A stretch of 64,000 bases of DNA, from positions 124,001 to 188,000 of the forward strand of contig NZ_JBQHUF010000003.1 of the NCBI RefSeq assembly GCF_052065355.1, written 5' to 3'. The notes beneath the pieces were generated by a model, which did not search any database, was not told the origin of the DNA, and saw only the letters and a list, made by a program, of their open reading frames with translations. Source of the stretch: Flavonifractor sp052065355 (GTDB lineage: Bacteria > Bacillota > Clostridia > Oscillospirales > Oscillospiraceae). Shown here one piece after another: positions 42,876 to 49,953 of the stretch (position 1 is the first letter of the stretch; every line of letters begins with the position of its first letter). A program made the position numbers and the translations under genes.

Positions 42876-42898
42876 CCGCGGGGCACAAGGCCCCGCGG
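42876..42898. other. DGR-type hairpin downstream of VR2
   Basis: Perfect 9-bp GC stem (42876-42884 / 42890-42898) with loop ACAAG, 26 bp beyond VR2 and just after the target gene's stop codon. Hairpins or cruciforms just downstream of VRs promote target recognition in characterised DGRs. The VR1 hairpin has the same loop. Confidence 0.7.
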
Positions 42899-42914
42899 AT
42901 TCATAGATTGATGA

Positions 42915-43484
42915 TTAGATATAGAAGCCGAAGCAAACGCCGTGGGCGTGGCTGGCGGTGTTATTGTTCGCGTAGCCGTTGCTGCCCACAGTGCAGAAGC
43001 TGTTGGAGTTGCTCCCATTAGGAGAACGCTCCCACCACCAGTGCGCATCTCCGTCTTCGTCGACCTTGATACGGTTGCGGCGGTCCTTGAAGTACTCGAA
43101 CTGGAAGCCGCAGTCAGGGTCGTTCTCGGTCCAGTCGTGGTCGCCGAAGACCTCCATCTCTGAGAAGAGCCAGAGCTTGTCCTCCTCTTTGCCGAACTTG
43201 CGGGGCTTGATAGCCGCGACGAGCTCGTCAGGAAGCAGCGCGATAATTTCCTCGTTGAGGTAGCGACGCATATCGCAGGTAAGCCAGCCTCCTTTGTTGG
43301 TCCAGTCCTCATTCATGCAGTGGTAGCCGAGCAGGTTCTTCAGTCCGATAACACCGTCGTCCACGACGACGAACACGACCTCGCGGCCGTCCTTGAGAGT
43401 CTCGACGATTTCATCGCCGACCTTGAGCATACCCGGATTCGCCCAGTTGAAGGCGCGGGTCTCTTTCGTTGTGATAGTTGCCAT
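42915..43484 (-). CDS. DGR target protein 2, short stand-alone variable protein
   Basis: A 189-aa protein whose last 41 residues (about 147-187) are encoded by VR2. The body (VGDEIVETLKDGREVVFVVV ... RRYLNEEIIALLPDELVAAI ... LWLFSEMEVFG) is a diverged relative of the C-terminal domain of the variable tail fibre (LPSDLQAVLKSV ... LFLFSEIEIFG). It therefore has the formylglycine/C-type-lectin-like fold used by DGR ligand-binding proteins. The variable segment reads WWWERSPNGSNSNSFCTVGS. It lacks the fibre's N-terminal repeats, a signal peptide and any membrane segment, so it is not obviously a virion part. AGGAGG precedes the ATG. Confidence 0.85.
   Translation of the reverse strand: MATITTKETRAFNWANPGMLKVGDEIVETLKDGREVVFVVVDDGVIGLKNLLGYHCMNEDWTNKGGWLTCDMRRYLNEEIIALLPDELVAAIKPRKFGKEEDKLWLFSEMEVFGDHDWTENDPDCGFQFEYFKDRRNRIKVDEDGDAHWWWERSPNGSNSNSFCTVGSNGYANNNTASHAHGVCFGFYI
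42924..43047 (-). repeat. DGR variable repeat 2 (VR2)
   Basis: Collinear with the template repeat over 124 bp (offset 6422). In the interior there are 11 substitutions, all at TR positions that are A on the coding strand; one further A position (49349 in TR) differs at the 3' edge. No insertions, and no changes at non-A positions. The shared 3' end GGCGTTTGCTTCGG is the likely initiation-of-mutagenic-homology site. Confidence 0.9.
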
Positions 43485-43511
43485 AATAAAAACCTCCTGA
43501 AAAATATTTGC

Positions 43512-44240
43512 TTATAAGAGCGTTCCGCCCTTGAGAAGCCTTCTGATAGTCCACACATCGGAGCAGTACATCGGCGTAAACCAGTAGTTCTCCAATGAGT
43601 CGTCCGAGCACATGGGCTCGGTAAGCGAGTTGCCTACTTTGATATAACCGGCGACGCCGAGAAGCGAGAGCTGGATATAACACATATAGGCTACGGTGTA
43701 GTCAACGTCCTGCGCGGTCACGAGAATGTGATTCTGCCAGTTCAGACCGGCCTTGCCTATCTGCTTAGCCGCAGCGTGAACGCCGGCAATCAGAGTAGCG
43801 CCGGCACCGCAAGCGCAGTCGTTAATTGAGATATAGCCTTTCGCCTCGATAGTCGGCAGCACGTTGCTGCAAGTCATTTCTGCCATCATTCGGCAAACAT
43901 CGTAGGGCGTAAAGAACTGCCCGCCGGAGTCATTGCCGAGGTTAAGCGCCATGAAGATACTTCCGAGGAAGTCCTGCTCCGGATTCTTCTCGAGAGCAAG
44001 GACCACTTCCGCAGCGAGCTGAGGAAAAATCTCCTGCTCCTTCTTGCTGTACTTCTGAATCCGCTTGAGGTAGAGCTCTTCGCGCTTTTCAAAGTGAGAC
44101 TTGTCGACTGCGTTCGAGATAGCGCAAGCATACATTGTAACGAAGTCCTGCCAGACCTCCCACGGAGTCCAGCGGTATGTAAGCTCTCGGAAGAGCTTTA
44201 CAAAAGGTTGGTCATCGGTCTTTCCGACTCTTTTTGCCAT
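43512..44240 (-). CDS. N6-adenine DNA methylase-like protein (HsdM core fragment)
   Basis: The 242-aa protein resembles the core of type I/II N6 methylases: GGQFFTPYDVCRMMAEM before motif I, then the SAM-binding motif I NDCACGAGATLIAG and an acidic residue in VTAQDVDY. However, the catalytic (N/D)PP(Y/F) motif IV is not where it should be; the region reads GYIKVGNSLTEPM and then YWFTPMY. It may bind SAM without methylating, or use an unusual motif. It lies immediately upstream of the VR2 target gene and has AAAGGAGG before the ATG. Confidence 0.7.
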   Translation of the reverse strand: MAKRVGKTDDQPFVKLFRELTYRWTPWEVWQDFVTMYACAISNAVDKSHFEKREELYLKRIQKYSKKEQEIFPQLAAEVVLALEKNPEQDFLGSIFMALNLGNDSGGQFFTPYDVCRMMAEMTCSNVLPTIEAKGYISINDCACGAGATLIAGVHAAAKQIGKAGLNWQNHILVTAQDVDYTVAYMCYIQLSLLGVAGYIKVGNSLTEPMCSDDSLENYWFTPMYCSDVWTIRRLLKGGTLL

Positions 44241-44315
44241 TGAGTTGCCTCCTTTAATAAAGTAGTGTGCTAAAGTAATCAGTCCGAAAGAAACGCCCTT
44301 GCGGGCGAATCTTTC

Positions 44316-44507
44316 TCAGACGATATTGACCTCGTAAATGAGGTAGTCGGTGAAGTCTGCCGTGTGATAAAGGTACGGCGAGATTTGCTGCGGACGGTCG
44401 GAGCGGCTCTCGACAAAGGCCTGCGCCTTTTCTAAAGTCGAGTAGCCCTCCTGACTGACTTTCCCGAGGCTTGCTTCGGGAATCACTTGAACGATGTAAA
44501 CTTTCAT
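44316..44507 (-). CDS. Small hypothetical protein, 63 aa
   Basis: Unknown function and no recognisable domain. AAGGAGG lies 7 bases before the ATG. It is the first gene behind copy 2 of the 54-bp promoter element, upstream of the methylase-like gene. Confidence 0.6.
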   Translation of the reverse strand: MKVYIVQVIPEASLGKVSQEGYSTLEKAQAFVESRSDRPQQISPYLYHTADFTDYLIYEVNIV

Positions 44508-44554
44508 GTTATTGCCTCCTTGTATTATTTATTATGCCGCGTTTTACTGTTTTC

Positions 44555-44608
44555 GGGAGCGCGCAAAACAGCCGGGATTCTGCGAACTTTTCATTGCAGT
44601 TCTACCGC
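44555..44608 (-). promoter_or_regulatory. 54-bp repeated promoter element, copy 2
   Basis: Two differences from copy 1. On the minus strand GCTCCC lies 17 bp before CATAAT, then the small gene at 44507. It begins two bases after the stop codon of the 110-aa gene upstream. Confidence 0.65.
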
Positions 44609-44610
44609 TT

Positions 44611-44943
44611 TCAGTCAATCGCGTCTACCTCGCCAGTTCTCATAGCGGCCAGAATCGCGTTGAGCTCATTCGCAAGGAAGCGGTGGCACATACGCAGCTT
44701 CATGTCGAGCTCCTTCTTCGTGTATTTGCGGTCAACTGCTTTAAGGTAATCATACCACGGGGAAAAGTCCGGGTCGAAGAGCAGGCAATGCGTCTCGTCA
44801 TAGCAAAGCTCGAATACCTTCTTTACCTCAAAGCATTTGCTGAAATGCTCTGCTGACCGGCGAACGGTCCAGTTAGTAGCCTTTACGGCGTCCGCGCATC
44901 GCAGCAAGGCGGAGTAGCTATAGCAAGCGCGTTGGAAATTCAT
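44611..44943 (-). CDS. Hypothetical protein, 110 aa
   Basis: Probably alpha-helical soluble protein with several Cys (RACYSYSALLRCADAV, LRMCHRFLANELNAIL). I do not recognise a family. TAAGGAGG precedes the ATG. It follows a large hairpin (45005-45044) and precedes copy 2 of the 54-bp element. Confidence 0.6.
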   Translation of the reverse strand: MNFQRACYSYSALLRCADAVKATNWTVRRSAEHFSKCFEVKKVFELCYDETHCLLFDPDFSPWYDYLKAVDRKYTKKELDMKLRMCHRFLANELNAILAAMRTGEVDAID

Positions 44944-45004
44944 AGAATCGTTACCTCCTTAGGGTTTACTTTCTCGCCTGAATGCGATATAATATATGAA
45001 CACT

Positions 45005-45044
45005 CTCGAGCTCAGCCGGTCTTGTGACCGGCTAAGCTCTCGAG
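45005..45044. other. Long imperfect hairpin in the accessory operon
   Basis: Inner perfect 8-bp stem (45014-45021 / 45026-45033) with a TTGT loop, extended by CTCGAG arms (45005-45010 / 45039-45044). It sits between the 34-aa gene and the 110-aa gene. No T-tract follows on the minus strand, so it may process or stabilise RNA rather than terminate. Confidence 0.55.
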
Positions 45045-45053
45045 CGGACGAGG

Positions 45054-45158
45054 TTAGTCGTCAGTTACGTATTCAAGGTACTCGGTGTCTGTCGCGAAGA
45101 GCATGTACTCTCCGTTTACCAAGCCCATGAATCCGTAGTCGGTGTGGTAGCCGTCCAT
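45054..45158 (-). CDS. Small phage protein, 34 aa
   Basis: Reads MDGYHTDYGFMGLVNGEY and ends EYLEYVTDD; acidic and Tyr-rich. A strong ribosome site AAAGGAGGT lies 5 bases before the ATG, and copy 3 of the 54-bp element lies upstream, which argues it is real. Function unknown. Confidence 0.55.
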   Translation of the reverse strand: MDGYHTDYGFMGLVNGEYMLFATDTEYLEYVTDD

Positions 45159-45263
45159 GATTGACCTCCTTTCTGAGCTCTCGTTGTTCCAGCAACGGGG
45201 GCTCTTTTCTTTGTCAAGGTTTTCCCCTTGACAATTATTATTTTACCGTGTTTGGTAAGAAAA

Positions 45264-45317
45264 GGGAGCGCGCAAAACTGCCGGGATTCTGCGAACTTTC
45301 CGTTGCGGTTTTACCGC
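45264..45317 (-). promoter_or_regulatory. 54-bp repeated promoter element, copy 3
   Basis: Three differences from copy 1. Here the palindrome is perfect (GCGGTAAAACCGC). On the minus strand GCTCCC lies 17 bp before TAAAAT. It follows the lysis-operon terminator and starts the accessory transcript. Confidence 0.65.
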
Positions 45318-45326
45318 AAATAGTAA

Positions 45327-45365
45327 AAGGCCGGAGCCGTCCCGCGAAGGAACGACTCCGGCCTT
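45327..45365 (-). terminator. Terminator of the lysis operon
   Basis: GC-rich stem (AAGGCCGGAG... / ...CTCCGGCCTT, internal mismatch) 5 bases after the amidase stop codon, followed on the minus strand by TTTTACTATTT. Confidence 0.75.
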
Positions 45366-45370
45366 ATCTC

Positions 45371-46300
45371 TTAGGCGAGCTGATTTACTTTTTTCTGTAC
45401 GGCGGCGTAGTCATACCCTGCGGCCTCAAGTCGCTTCTTACGCTCTGCGCCATTGCCCCACTTGCCTTGCAGGACTTCTCTGGCAAGCTCGTCGACCGAT
45501 TTACTGGCGCCCGCAGCCGAGTCCTGTTCGATAGTGATGAAGCCCGAGAAGCCTGCCGCCTGCAGCTTCTTCAGCATGGTCTCCGCATTCGCTTTGACCT
45601 TGAAGGCCCCGACCTGAATCTTGTAGAGGTCTCCGACCTTTACCATGTAGGTATCAAAGCCTTTCGCCTTGACCTTAGCCAGCATGGCATCCGCGTTTGC
45701 CTTGGCCTTAAAGGCGCCCGTCTGGACGCGATACAAGCCCCCAGACGGCTTTTCAGGCTCGGGCTTGATATTTGTACTCCCGAGGTGTTTGTTGACCTCA
45801 GAGGCAATCTGGGCGTGCCGTTCATAGAGGTATGTACCGGGGCAGCTCTTATTCGCAAACCACCGGTGCACGGTCATGTTCTGCTTGTCCGGCTGGCCGA
45901 TAAGAGACTTGTCGGCCTTCCACTTGAGCTCTTTGATACCGTTGCGCTTGCAAATATCGACGAGCAGGTCGATGAGTGCGGCGTAGGCCTTCTCCGTTAC
46001 GGCGTAAGGCTCTTTGGTATCGCTGGCGACCTCAATCGTGATTGCACGGTTATCGTTCGCTGCGTTCGAGGAGCACCACGAGCGGTCTTTCTCCTCGACG
46101 TACATGCCGATACGGCCGTCGTACCCGATACCGTAGTTGCTGGACGCCTGCCGGGAAGTAGGGGCGAACACGTTGCCGAGGGTTTCGACCGAGCATTGAC
46201 CGACCACGCAATGGATAGTTACGGTATCGATTTTGTGGTTACGGGGGCTCGATTTATTCGGCGAGATTTTTGTATAGCTTACGAGCGGGCTGTTACTCAT
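45371..46300 (-). CDS. Phage endolysin: N-acetylmuramoyl-L-alanine amidase with SPOR repeats and CW_7 tail
   Basis: Lyses the host wall by cutting the amide bond between MurNAc and L-Ala. Domains in 309 aa: an Amidase_2 domain (VTIHCVVGQCSVET, ITIEVASDT, MTVHRWFANKSCPG) with the zinc His and Cys residues, two SPOR-like repeats (YRVQTGAFKAKANADAMLAK; YKIQVGAFKVKANAETMLKK) that bind bare glycan, and a C-terminal Cpl-7/CW_7-type repeat (DELAREVLQGKWGNGAERKK). The start at 46300 follows AAGGAGG; a longer frame overlaps the holin gene. It is the last gene of the lysis module. Confidence 0.92.
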   Translation of the reverse strand: MSNSPLVSYTKISPNKSSPRNHKIDTVTIHCVVGQCSVETLGNVFAPTSRQASSNYGIGYDGRIGMYVEEKDRSWCSSNAANDNRAITIEVASDTKEPYAVTEKAYAALIDLLVDICKRNGIKELKWKADKSLIGQPDKQNMTVHRWFANKSCPGTYLYERHAQIASEVNKHLGSTNIKPEPEKPSGGLYRVQTGAFKAKANADAMLAKVKAKGFDTYMVKVGDLYKIQVGAFKVKANAETMLKKLQAAGFSGFITIEQDSAAGASKSVDELAREVLQGKWGNGAERKKRLEAAGYDYAAVQKKVNQLA

Positions 46301-46682
46301 TTTCGGTACCTCCTTCGGTCTTAGCATTCAGGATAGCCACGAATTTAGTAAAGGCCTCCTTGATGTACTTGCAGGCTACGAGCAGCACGGCGCCGATAAT
46401 AATGAGGTCCGCGAAGAGGTCGGAATACTCCTCGGGAAGCGCCCAGCCGACTTGATTTGCGAATAGGGGCAGAGTCGTGATTGCCGTGCAAAGCAGCGTC
46501 AGCCCGACCACGAAGGTCAGAATCTTGAGACCGCTCGCAATGAGCTTGTCCTTGTCAAAGGACTCATGCAGAATCTTGATGTTGTACCAGAGCGAAAAGG
46601 CAACGTTCGCGAGGTACGCGGCGAGGAAGATAAGCATGGCCCAGCCGATGTTGATAAGGTTTTGCAGTACGCTTTCTAACAT
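46293..46682 (-). CDS. Probable phage holin (three-helix type)
   Basis: A 129-aa protein with three or four hydrophobic segments (WAMLIFLAAYLANVAFSLW, ILTFVVGLTLLCTAITTL, LIIIGAVLLVACKYI) and a charged tail. It overlaps the amidase gene by 8 bases. Such proteins form the membrane lesion that releases the endolysin. The ATG at 46682 follows AAAGGAGG. Confidence 0.75.
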   Translation of the reverse strand: MLESVLQNLINIGWAMLIFLAAYLANVAFSLWYNIKILHESFDKDKLIASGLKILTFVVGLTLLCTAITTLPLFANQVGWALPEEYSDLFADLIIIGAVLLVACKYIKEAFTKFVAILNAKTEGGTENE

Positions 46683-46686
46683 GTTT

Positions 46687-46944
46687 TCAGTCCTCCTTTG
46701 AATCATTGTATATATCAGGCCCGTACTTCTTACGGAGCTTGATTCGGTTTTCGGCTTTCGCCTTACTGTAGTAGAAACCGGTCGCAGTAGCTAGCTCGGC
46801 AAAGATGGCGGGGATAAGGTACGCAAGCGGCGAAGTGTCACCGGTTTTCCAAACGACGGCCAAAGTAAAGACCGTTACGACTCCCGTAGCGGTCCCGACA
46901 ATGGCGATTATGATTTTGGAAAACTCTCGTTTCTTAGCTCTCAT
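46687..46944 (-). CDS. Small membrane protein of the lysis module
   Basis: An 85-aa protein with two membrane helices (IIIAIVGTATGVVTVFTLAVVW; LAYLIPAIFAELATATGFYY) and basic ends. It lies between two lysis genes and could be a second holin or an antiholin. Function by context only. Confidence 0.6.
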   Translation of the reverse strand: MRAKKREFSKIIIAIVGTATGVVTVFTLAVVWKTGDTSPLAYLIPAIFAELATATGFYYSKAKAENRIKLRKKYGPDIYNDSKED

Positions 46945-47248
46945 CAGGCGGCGATACCGGCAGCTCCAAGAACTTGTTATGGAGGTCGTCCATAACGCCG
47001 TTCACGCCGAGTGAGTGGTACTGCTTCCAGCAATTCTCGAAGTTTTCCCGGGCGTAGATAGGAGCGAAGCCGCGTTCCTCCCACTTGTTGTAGTCGCTAA
47101 TCATCTGCGACCTGAGCAAGGCTTGCAGTCCCGCCTTTACCGCAGCCGTGTCCAGAGCGTTCTTCTTGACGAGGGAGTGCAGGTACTTGAAGAGGGCCGC
47201 AATGAGCGCAGGCACGCCCAAAAGGCAGAGCCATTGATAAACCGTCAT
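46934..47248 (-). CDS. Phage protein with N-terminal membrane anchor, 104 aa
   Basis: One hydrophobic helix at the N-terminus (WLCLLGVPALIAALFKYL) is followed by a helical soluble part with WEERGFAPIYARENFENCW. The position between tail/DGR genes and holins and the small size suggest a lysis or host-interaction accessory protein. It overlaps both neighbours by a few bases. Confidence 0.6.
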   Translation of the reverse strand: MTVYQWLCLLGVPALIAALFKYLHSLVKKNALDTAAVKAGLQALLRSQMISDYNKWEERGFAPIYARENFENCWKQYHSLGVNGVMDDLHNKFLELPVSPPDES

Positions 47249-47934
47249 TCAGTAACCTCCTCCCAGCCGTAGACCCCCGGCTCCCAAACATTATTTGCGG
47301 CAGTACTTACCCAGTGCTTGCCGTTATGTGCCACCTTGTCGCCGAGCGCATAGGCGTCATGTGCGCCGAGGGGCTGAGACCATTCGGGGTACTCGACCGT
47401 AGGGTCTCCGATTTCCTTCCAGAGGCTTGCAGTAGCCGGCGGCGTCCAATCTGCTTGCGAGCTGTGCGCTTGTACGCAGCGGTACAGTTTTCCTTTGTAA
47501 GAGCAAATCGCCTTAACCGCATAAGCTACCGGGTATGCCCATTCTGAAAACTGTTCGGCGTGTTCCGTGAGAGTCGCGTCGTCGAGCTGTTCTGTCTCTG
47601 CCATTTTCACGAAAACAAGACTCGCAAGCTCCGGGGCCCGCGCTTTTGCGAGGGCGGTCAGATTCGCCTCAGTCGTGTAGAACTCCCCGGCATGGTAGAA
47701 GTAGAAGCCGGCGACAACTTCTGCGGGAACTTTCTCGACCTCAACGAGGGTGTGCCGGTCGCAGAGATACCCGACCTGCTGAGTAGGCCAGAAGGTGTTG
47801 GAGTCGTTCGAGTAAATCGCGTCAGCCTTGTCCTGTTCACTGAGAACAACAACGCCGTTCGCCTGCTTGCGAACATAACAGGGGTGCTCGCAGATTTCGA
47901 CAATGAGATTTGCCGAGTTTGTGATTAAGTACAT
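47245..47934 (-). CDS. Phage protein with tandem carbohydrate-binding (CBM5/12-like) modules
   Basis: A 229-aa protein whose C-terminal half holds two short aromatic repeats of chitin-binding type 3 (YPVAYAVKAICSYKGKLYRC ... LWKEIG; AYALGDKVAHNGKHWVSTAA ... WEEV). Such modules bind glycans and are common on phage tail or virion surface proteins. It begins directly after the reverse transcriptase stop codon. The start at 47934 (MYLITNSAN) has GGAGGAAAGCGCT upstream. It is likely an adhesion accessory. Confidence 0.7.
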   Translation of the reverse strand: MYLITNSANLIVEICEHPCYVRKQANGVVVLSEQDKADAIYSNDSNTFWPTQQVGYLCDRHTLVEVEKVPAEVVAGFYFYHAGEFYTTEANLTALAKARAPELASLVFVKMAETEQLDDATLTEHAEQFSEWAYPVAYAVKAICSYKGKLYRCVQAHSSQADWTPPATASLWKEIGDPTVEYPEWSQPLGAHDAYALGDKVAHNGKHWVSTAANNVWEPGVYGWEEVTE

Positions 47935-49118
47935 AGCGCTTTCCTCCATTCGATTTTATTGTTCGGGTGGAATCCGAACAGTTTCTTAAAATATAGGTCC
48001 ATGCGCTCGACGGCATGGAAGCTGTTTCCTCGCTTCATGTGCCCGCGCCAGCTCTCATAGGCGCTGCAAATATCCGAGAGCGGAAATACACGCCGGACGA
48101 ACTTGCCGGCAATTTTCACGACTCTGCCCTCGATATTCCAGAGCTTGAACTTCTTGAGCTTGCGCCGGATTTTCTTAATACTCTCAAAGCTCATTTTGCG
48201 AAGGACCTTCCCGGTCTCCGTCAGCTTGAAGCGGATTTGCAGGAACTTGAAGCCCTCGCTGAGCTTCTTGATTTTCGTCTTCTTCGTATTAAGAATAATG
48301 CCGAGAGAATCACAGACCTCTTTCATGCGAGTAAGACACTCTTTGAGGTATTCCTTGCTCGGGTGAATCAGATAGCCGTCGTCCATATATCTGGCGTAGC
48401 CTTTAATGCCGAGCTTTTCCTTGATGAAGTGGTCGAGCTTGTTCGGTAGCATAAGAGCGGCAGTCTGCGAGATTTGACTTCCGAGTCCGTAACCGATGGG
48501 ACCGAAGTTATCGAGACACTCATTCGCGAGAGCCCTGATTCTCACATCATGCACACGCTTTGCCAGCTCACGGCTGACCGGCCAATGCTGCGCGTTGGCG
48601 AAGTAGTTGGAGAAGTCGAAGAGAAGAACATAGCCCTCCCGCCCGTACTTCCTGTAATGCCTTTGCAGGTGGCAGGAAAGGCGGTTGAGAGCGAAGTCGA
48701 TTCCCTTGTTCTCGGTACTTGCGCCGTTGTCATAGATGAACGACGGTTTTAAGGTCGGGTTGATGACCTTATCGCAGAGCGTTCTCTGCACGACGCGCTC
48801 GCTGATATGAATGCTCCTGATGTGCCGCATTTTTCCTCGGTCATAGAGGTCGAACTCGATAAAGCCTCGGCTCTTATACGTCCCGTCGAGAAGCGCGCGG
48901 CGCGTTGCGGCCGTATTCGTTACGAGGTTGAAGCGGTAAGTCTGCGTGGAGCTTTTCCAGCTAACGCCACGGCAGCAGATATGCCCGGCCTGATATAGGT
49001 TTTCATAAGAAAAGACGTCCTCAAAATCTCCGCAGGATTTGCTGAGAGCGAGGCGTCTTTCTTGCCGTTTCTTGACTCGCCTCTGATAGCGAGCCTCGTG
49101 TCTTTCTTCGCTTGTCAT
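47925..49118 (-). CDS. DGR reverse transcriptase
   Basis: A 397-aa retroelement RT that copies the TR RNA with adenine-directed errors. Polymerase motifs: motif A FDFSNYF (residues 167-173, Asp168), motif B region GPIGYGLGSQISQTAAL with the DGR-style GxxxSQ (211-218), and the catalytic YMDD (244-247), followed by LNTKKTKIKKL. There is no maturase or endonuclease domain, as in DGR enzymes. The ATG at 49118 follows GAAGGGGAC; a 24-residue longer frame is open but has no ribosome site. It is preceded by TR and Avd, the standard DGR order. Confidence 0.92.
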   Translation of the reverse strand: MTSEERHEARYQRRVKKRQERRLALSKSCGDFEDVFSYENLYQAGHICCRGVSWKSSTQTYRFNLVTNTAATRRALLDGTYKSRGFIEFDLYDRGKMRHIRSIHISERVVQRTLCDKVINPTLKPSFIYDNGASTENKGIDFALNRLSCHLQRHYRKYGREGYVLLFDFSNYFANAQHWPVSRELAKRVHDVRIRALANECLDNFGPIGYGLGSQISQTAALMLPNKLDHFIKEKLGIKGYARYMDDGYLIHPSKEYLKECLTRMKEVCDSLGIILNTKKTKIKKLSEGFKFLQIRFKLTETGKVLRKMSFESIKKIRRKLKKFKLWNIEGRVVKIAGKFVRRVFPLSDICSAYESWRGHMKRGNSFHAVERMDLYFKKLFGFHPNNKIEWRKALCT

Positions 49119-49345
49119 TAAAAATTGTCCCCTTCGTACAGTGTTGCAGGATTTCACGCGTAAAAGTAACTGCATAGTAGTACCGCCCATGAAACACGGT
49201 CCACGTAAACCGTGCCATGCAAGCAGCGTCCGAGCGACTACATCAAAGGAGTGTTTTAGCCAAAAGGCAGGGTACGAGTCATCCTTCCATAAAGGTACTG
49301 ATTTCGGCGGTTTCCCGCTTATTACGTCGGACCTGATTCCTTATG
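49119..49345 (-). ncRNA. DGR spacer RNA region between TR and RT
   Basis: These 227 non-coding bases follow TR on its coding strand. In the Bordetella phage DGR the equivalent spacer is part of the template RNA and primes cDNA synthesis. At the TR junction there is a 6-bp hairpin GATTCC/GGAATC (49335-49350) that is absent after the VRs. The RNA role is inferred by analogy. Confidence 0.5.
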
Positions 49346-49470
49346 GAATCCGAAGCAAACGCCGTTGGTGTTGTTGGCGTTGTTATTGTTCGCGTTGCCG
49401 TTGCTGTTCACATTGCAGAAGTTGTTGGAGTTGCTCCCATTAGGAGAACGCTCCCACCACCAGTTCGCAG
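49346..49470 (-). repeat. DGR template repeat (TR)
   Basis: Lies in the 390-bp gap between Avd and the reverse transcriptase. On the coding strand it would encode 16 Asn (AAC/AAT) in about 40 codons (GSNSNNFCNVNSNGNANNNN), the codon bias expected of a template whose adenines are randomised. It is collinear with VR1 (offset 657) and VR2 (offset 6422). Every interior mismatch is at a coding-strand A; none of the roughly 85 other positions differ. It is not translated itself. Confidence 0.93.
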
Positions 49471-49508
49471 GACAAGACAACAGTATCATGACAGGACCCG
49501 TATATCGG

Positions 49509-49934
49509 TTAGGGCAGATTCTTGAATCGCTCTTTATCCGATTTCTTTACGCCGGAAATTAGCTTAGCCTCCTCACTGATGAGGGAAGCCCACTCCTCGA
49601 GAGAATTATCGAGCCAGCGCAGCTTTTCAGGATTTTGCTTGAGAAGGTCCGCCATAATTCCGAGCTGACCGATAAGCGCCTGAAGTGTAGCATTTGCCTC
49701 GATAAGATGGTCGCGTCGGAGCTGCGCCTCGTGCTGATTTCCGGGAAAAACGCTGTTCGCCATTTTGACCTCATTGTAGACGGTATCGGCGAGAGCGCTT
49801 AGCTCCTGAGCGCCGTAGAAGGTGTACCTCTTCGGCATTTTCAGGCAGCATTTTCTTGTATGCACGGCGAGCTTGCGCGCAGTCTCTACAAACTGGACCG
49901 AGCTGTCTCCTCGCAGTGCTTTATAAACTGACAT
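49509..49934 (-). CDS. avd: DGR accessory variability determinant (Avd)
   Basis: A 141-aa, basic, all-helical protein. The four-helix pattern (FVETARKLAVHTRKCCLKM; ELSALADTVYNEVKMANSVF; HLIEANATLQALIGQLGIM; LDNSLEEWASLISEEAKLIS) matches Avd, the pentameric partner that binds the reverse transcriptase and template RNA. Located between the variable tail fibre and TR, as in known DGRs. AGGAGG lies just upstream of the ATG. Confidence 0.88.
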   Translation of the reverse strand: MSVYKALRGDSSVQFVETARKLAVHTRKCCLKMPKRYTFYGAQELSALADTVYNEVKMANSVFPGNQHEAQLRRDHLIEANATLQALIGQLGIMADLLKQNPEKLRWLDNSLEEWASLISEEAKLISGVKKSDKERFKNLP

Positions 49935-49953
49935 AGTTAGCTTTTACCTCCTA

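Noticed and set aside
41628..45317. Three dispersed repeats as a possible CRISPR array
   Set aside because: Copies are 700-2900 bp apart with genes between them and each sits before a start codon; there are no spacers or cas genes.
47925..49118. Group II intron or defence (Abi/retron) reverse transcriptase
   Set aside because: No maturase or intron ribozyme ends are seen, and TR, two VRs and Avd flank the gene in DGR order.
49346..49470. TR as a decayed third copy of the fibre tip gene
   Set aside because: It has no start codon or gene body, and its difference pattern is strictly A-specific with Asn codons at the variable sites, as expected of a template.
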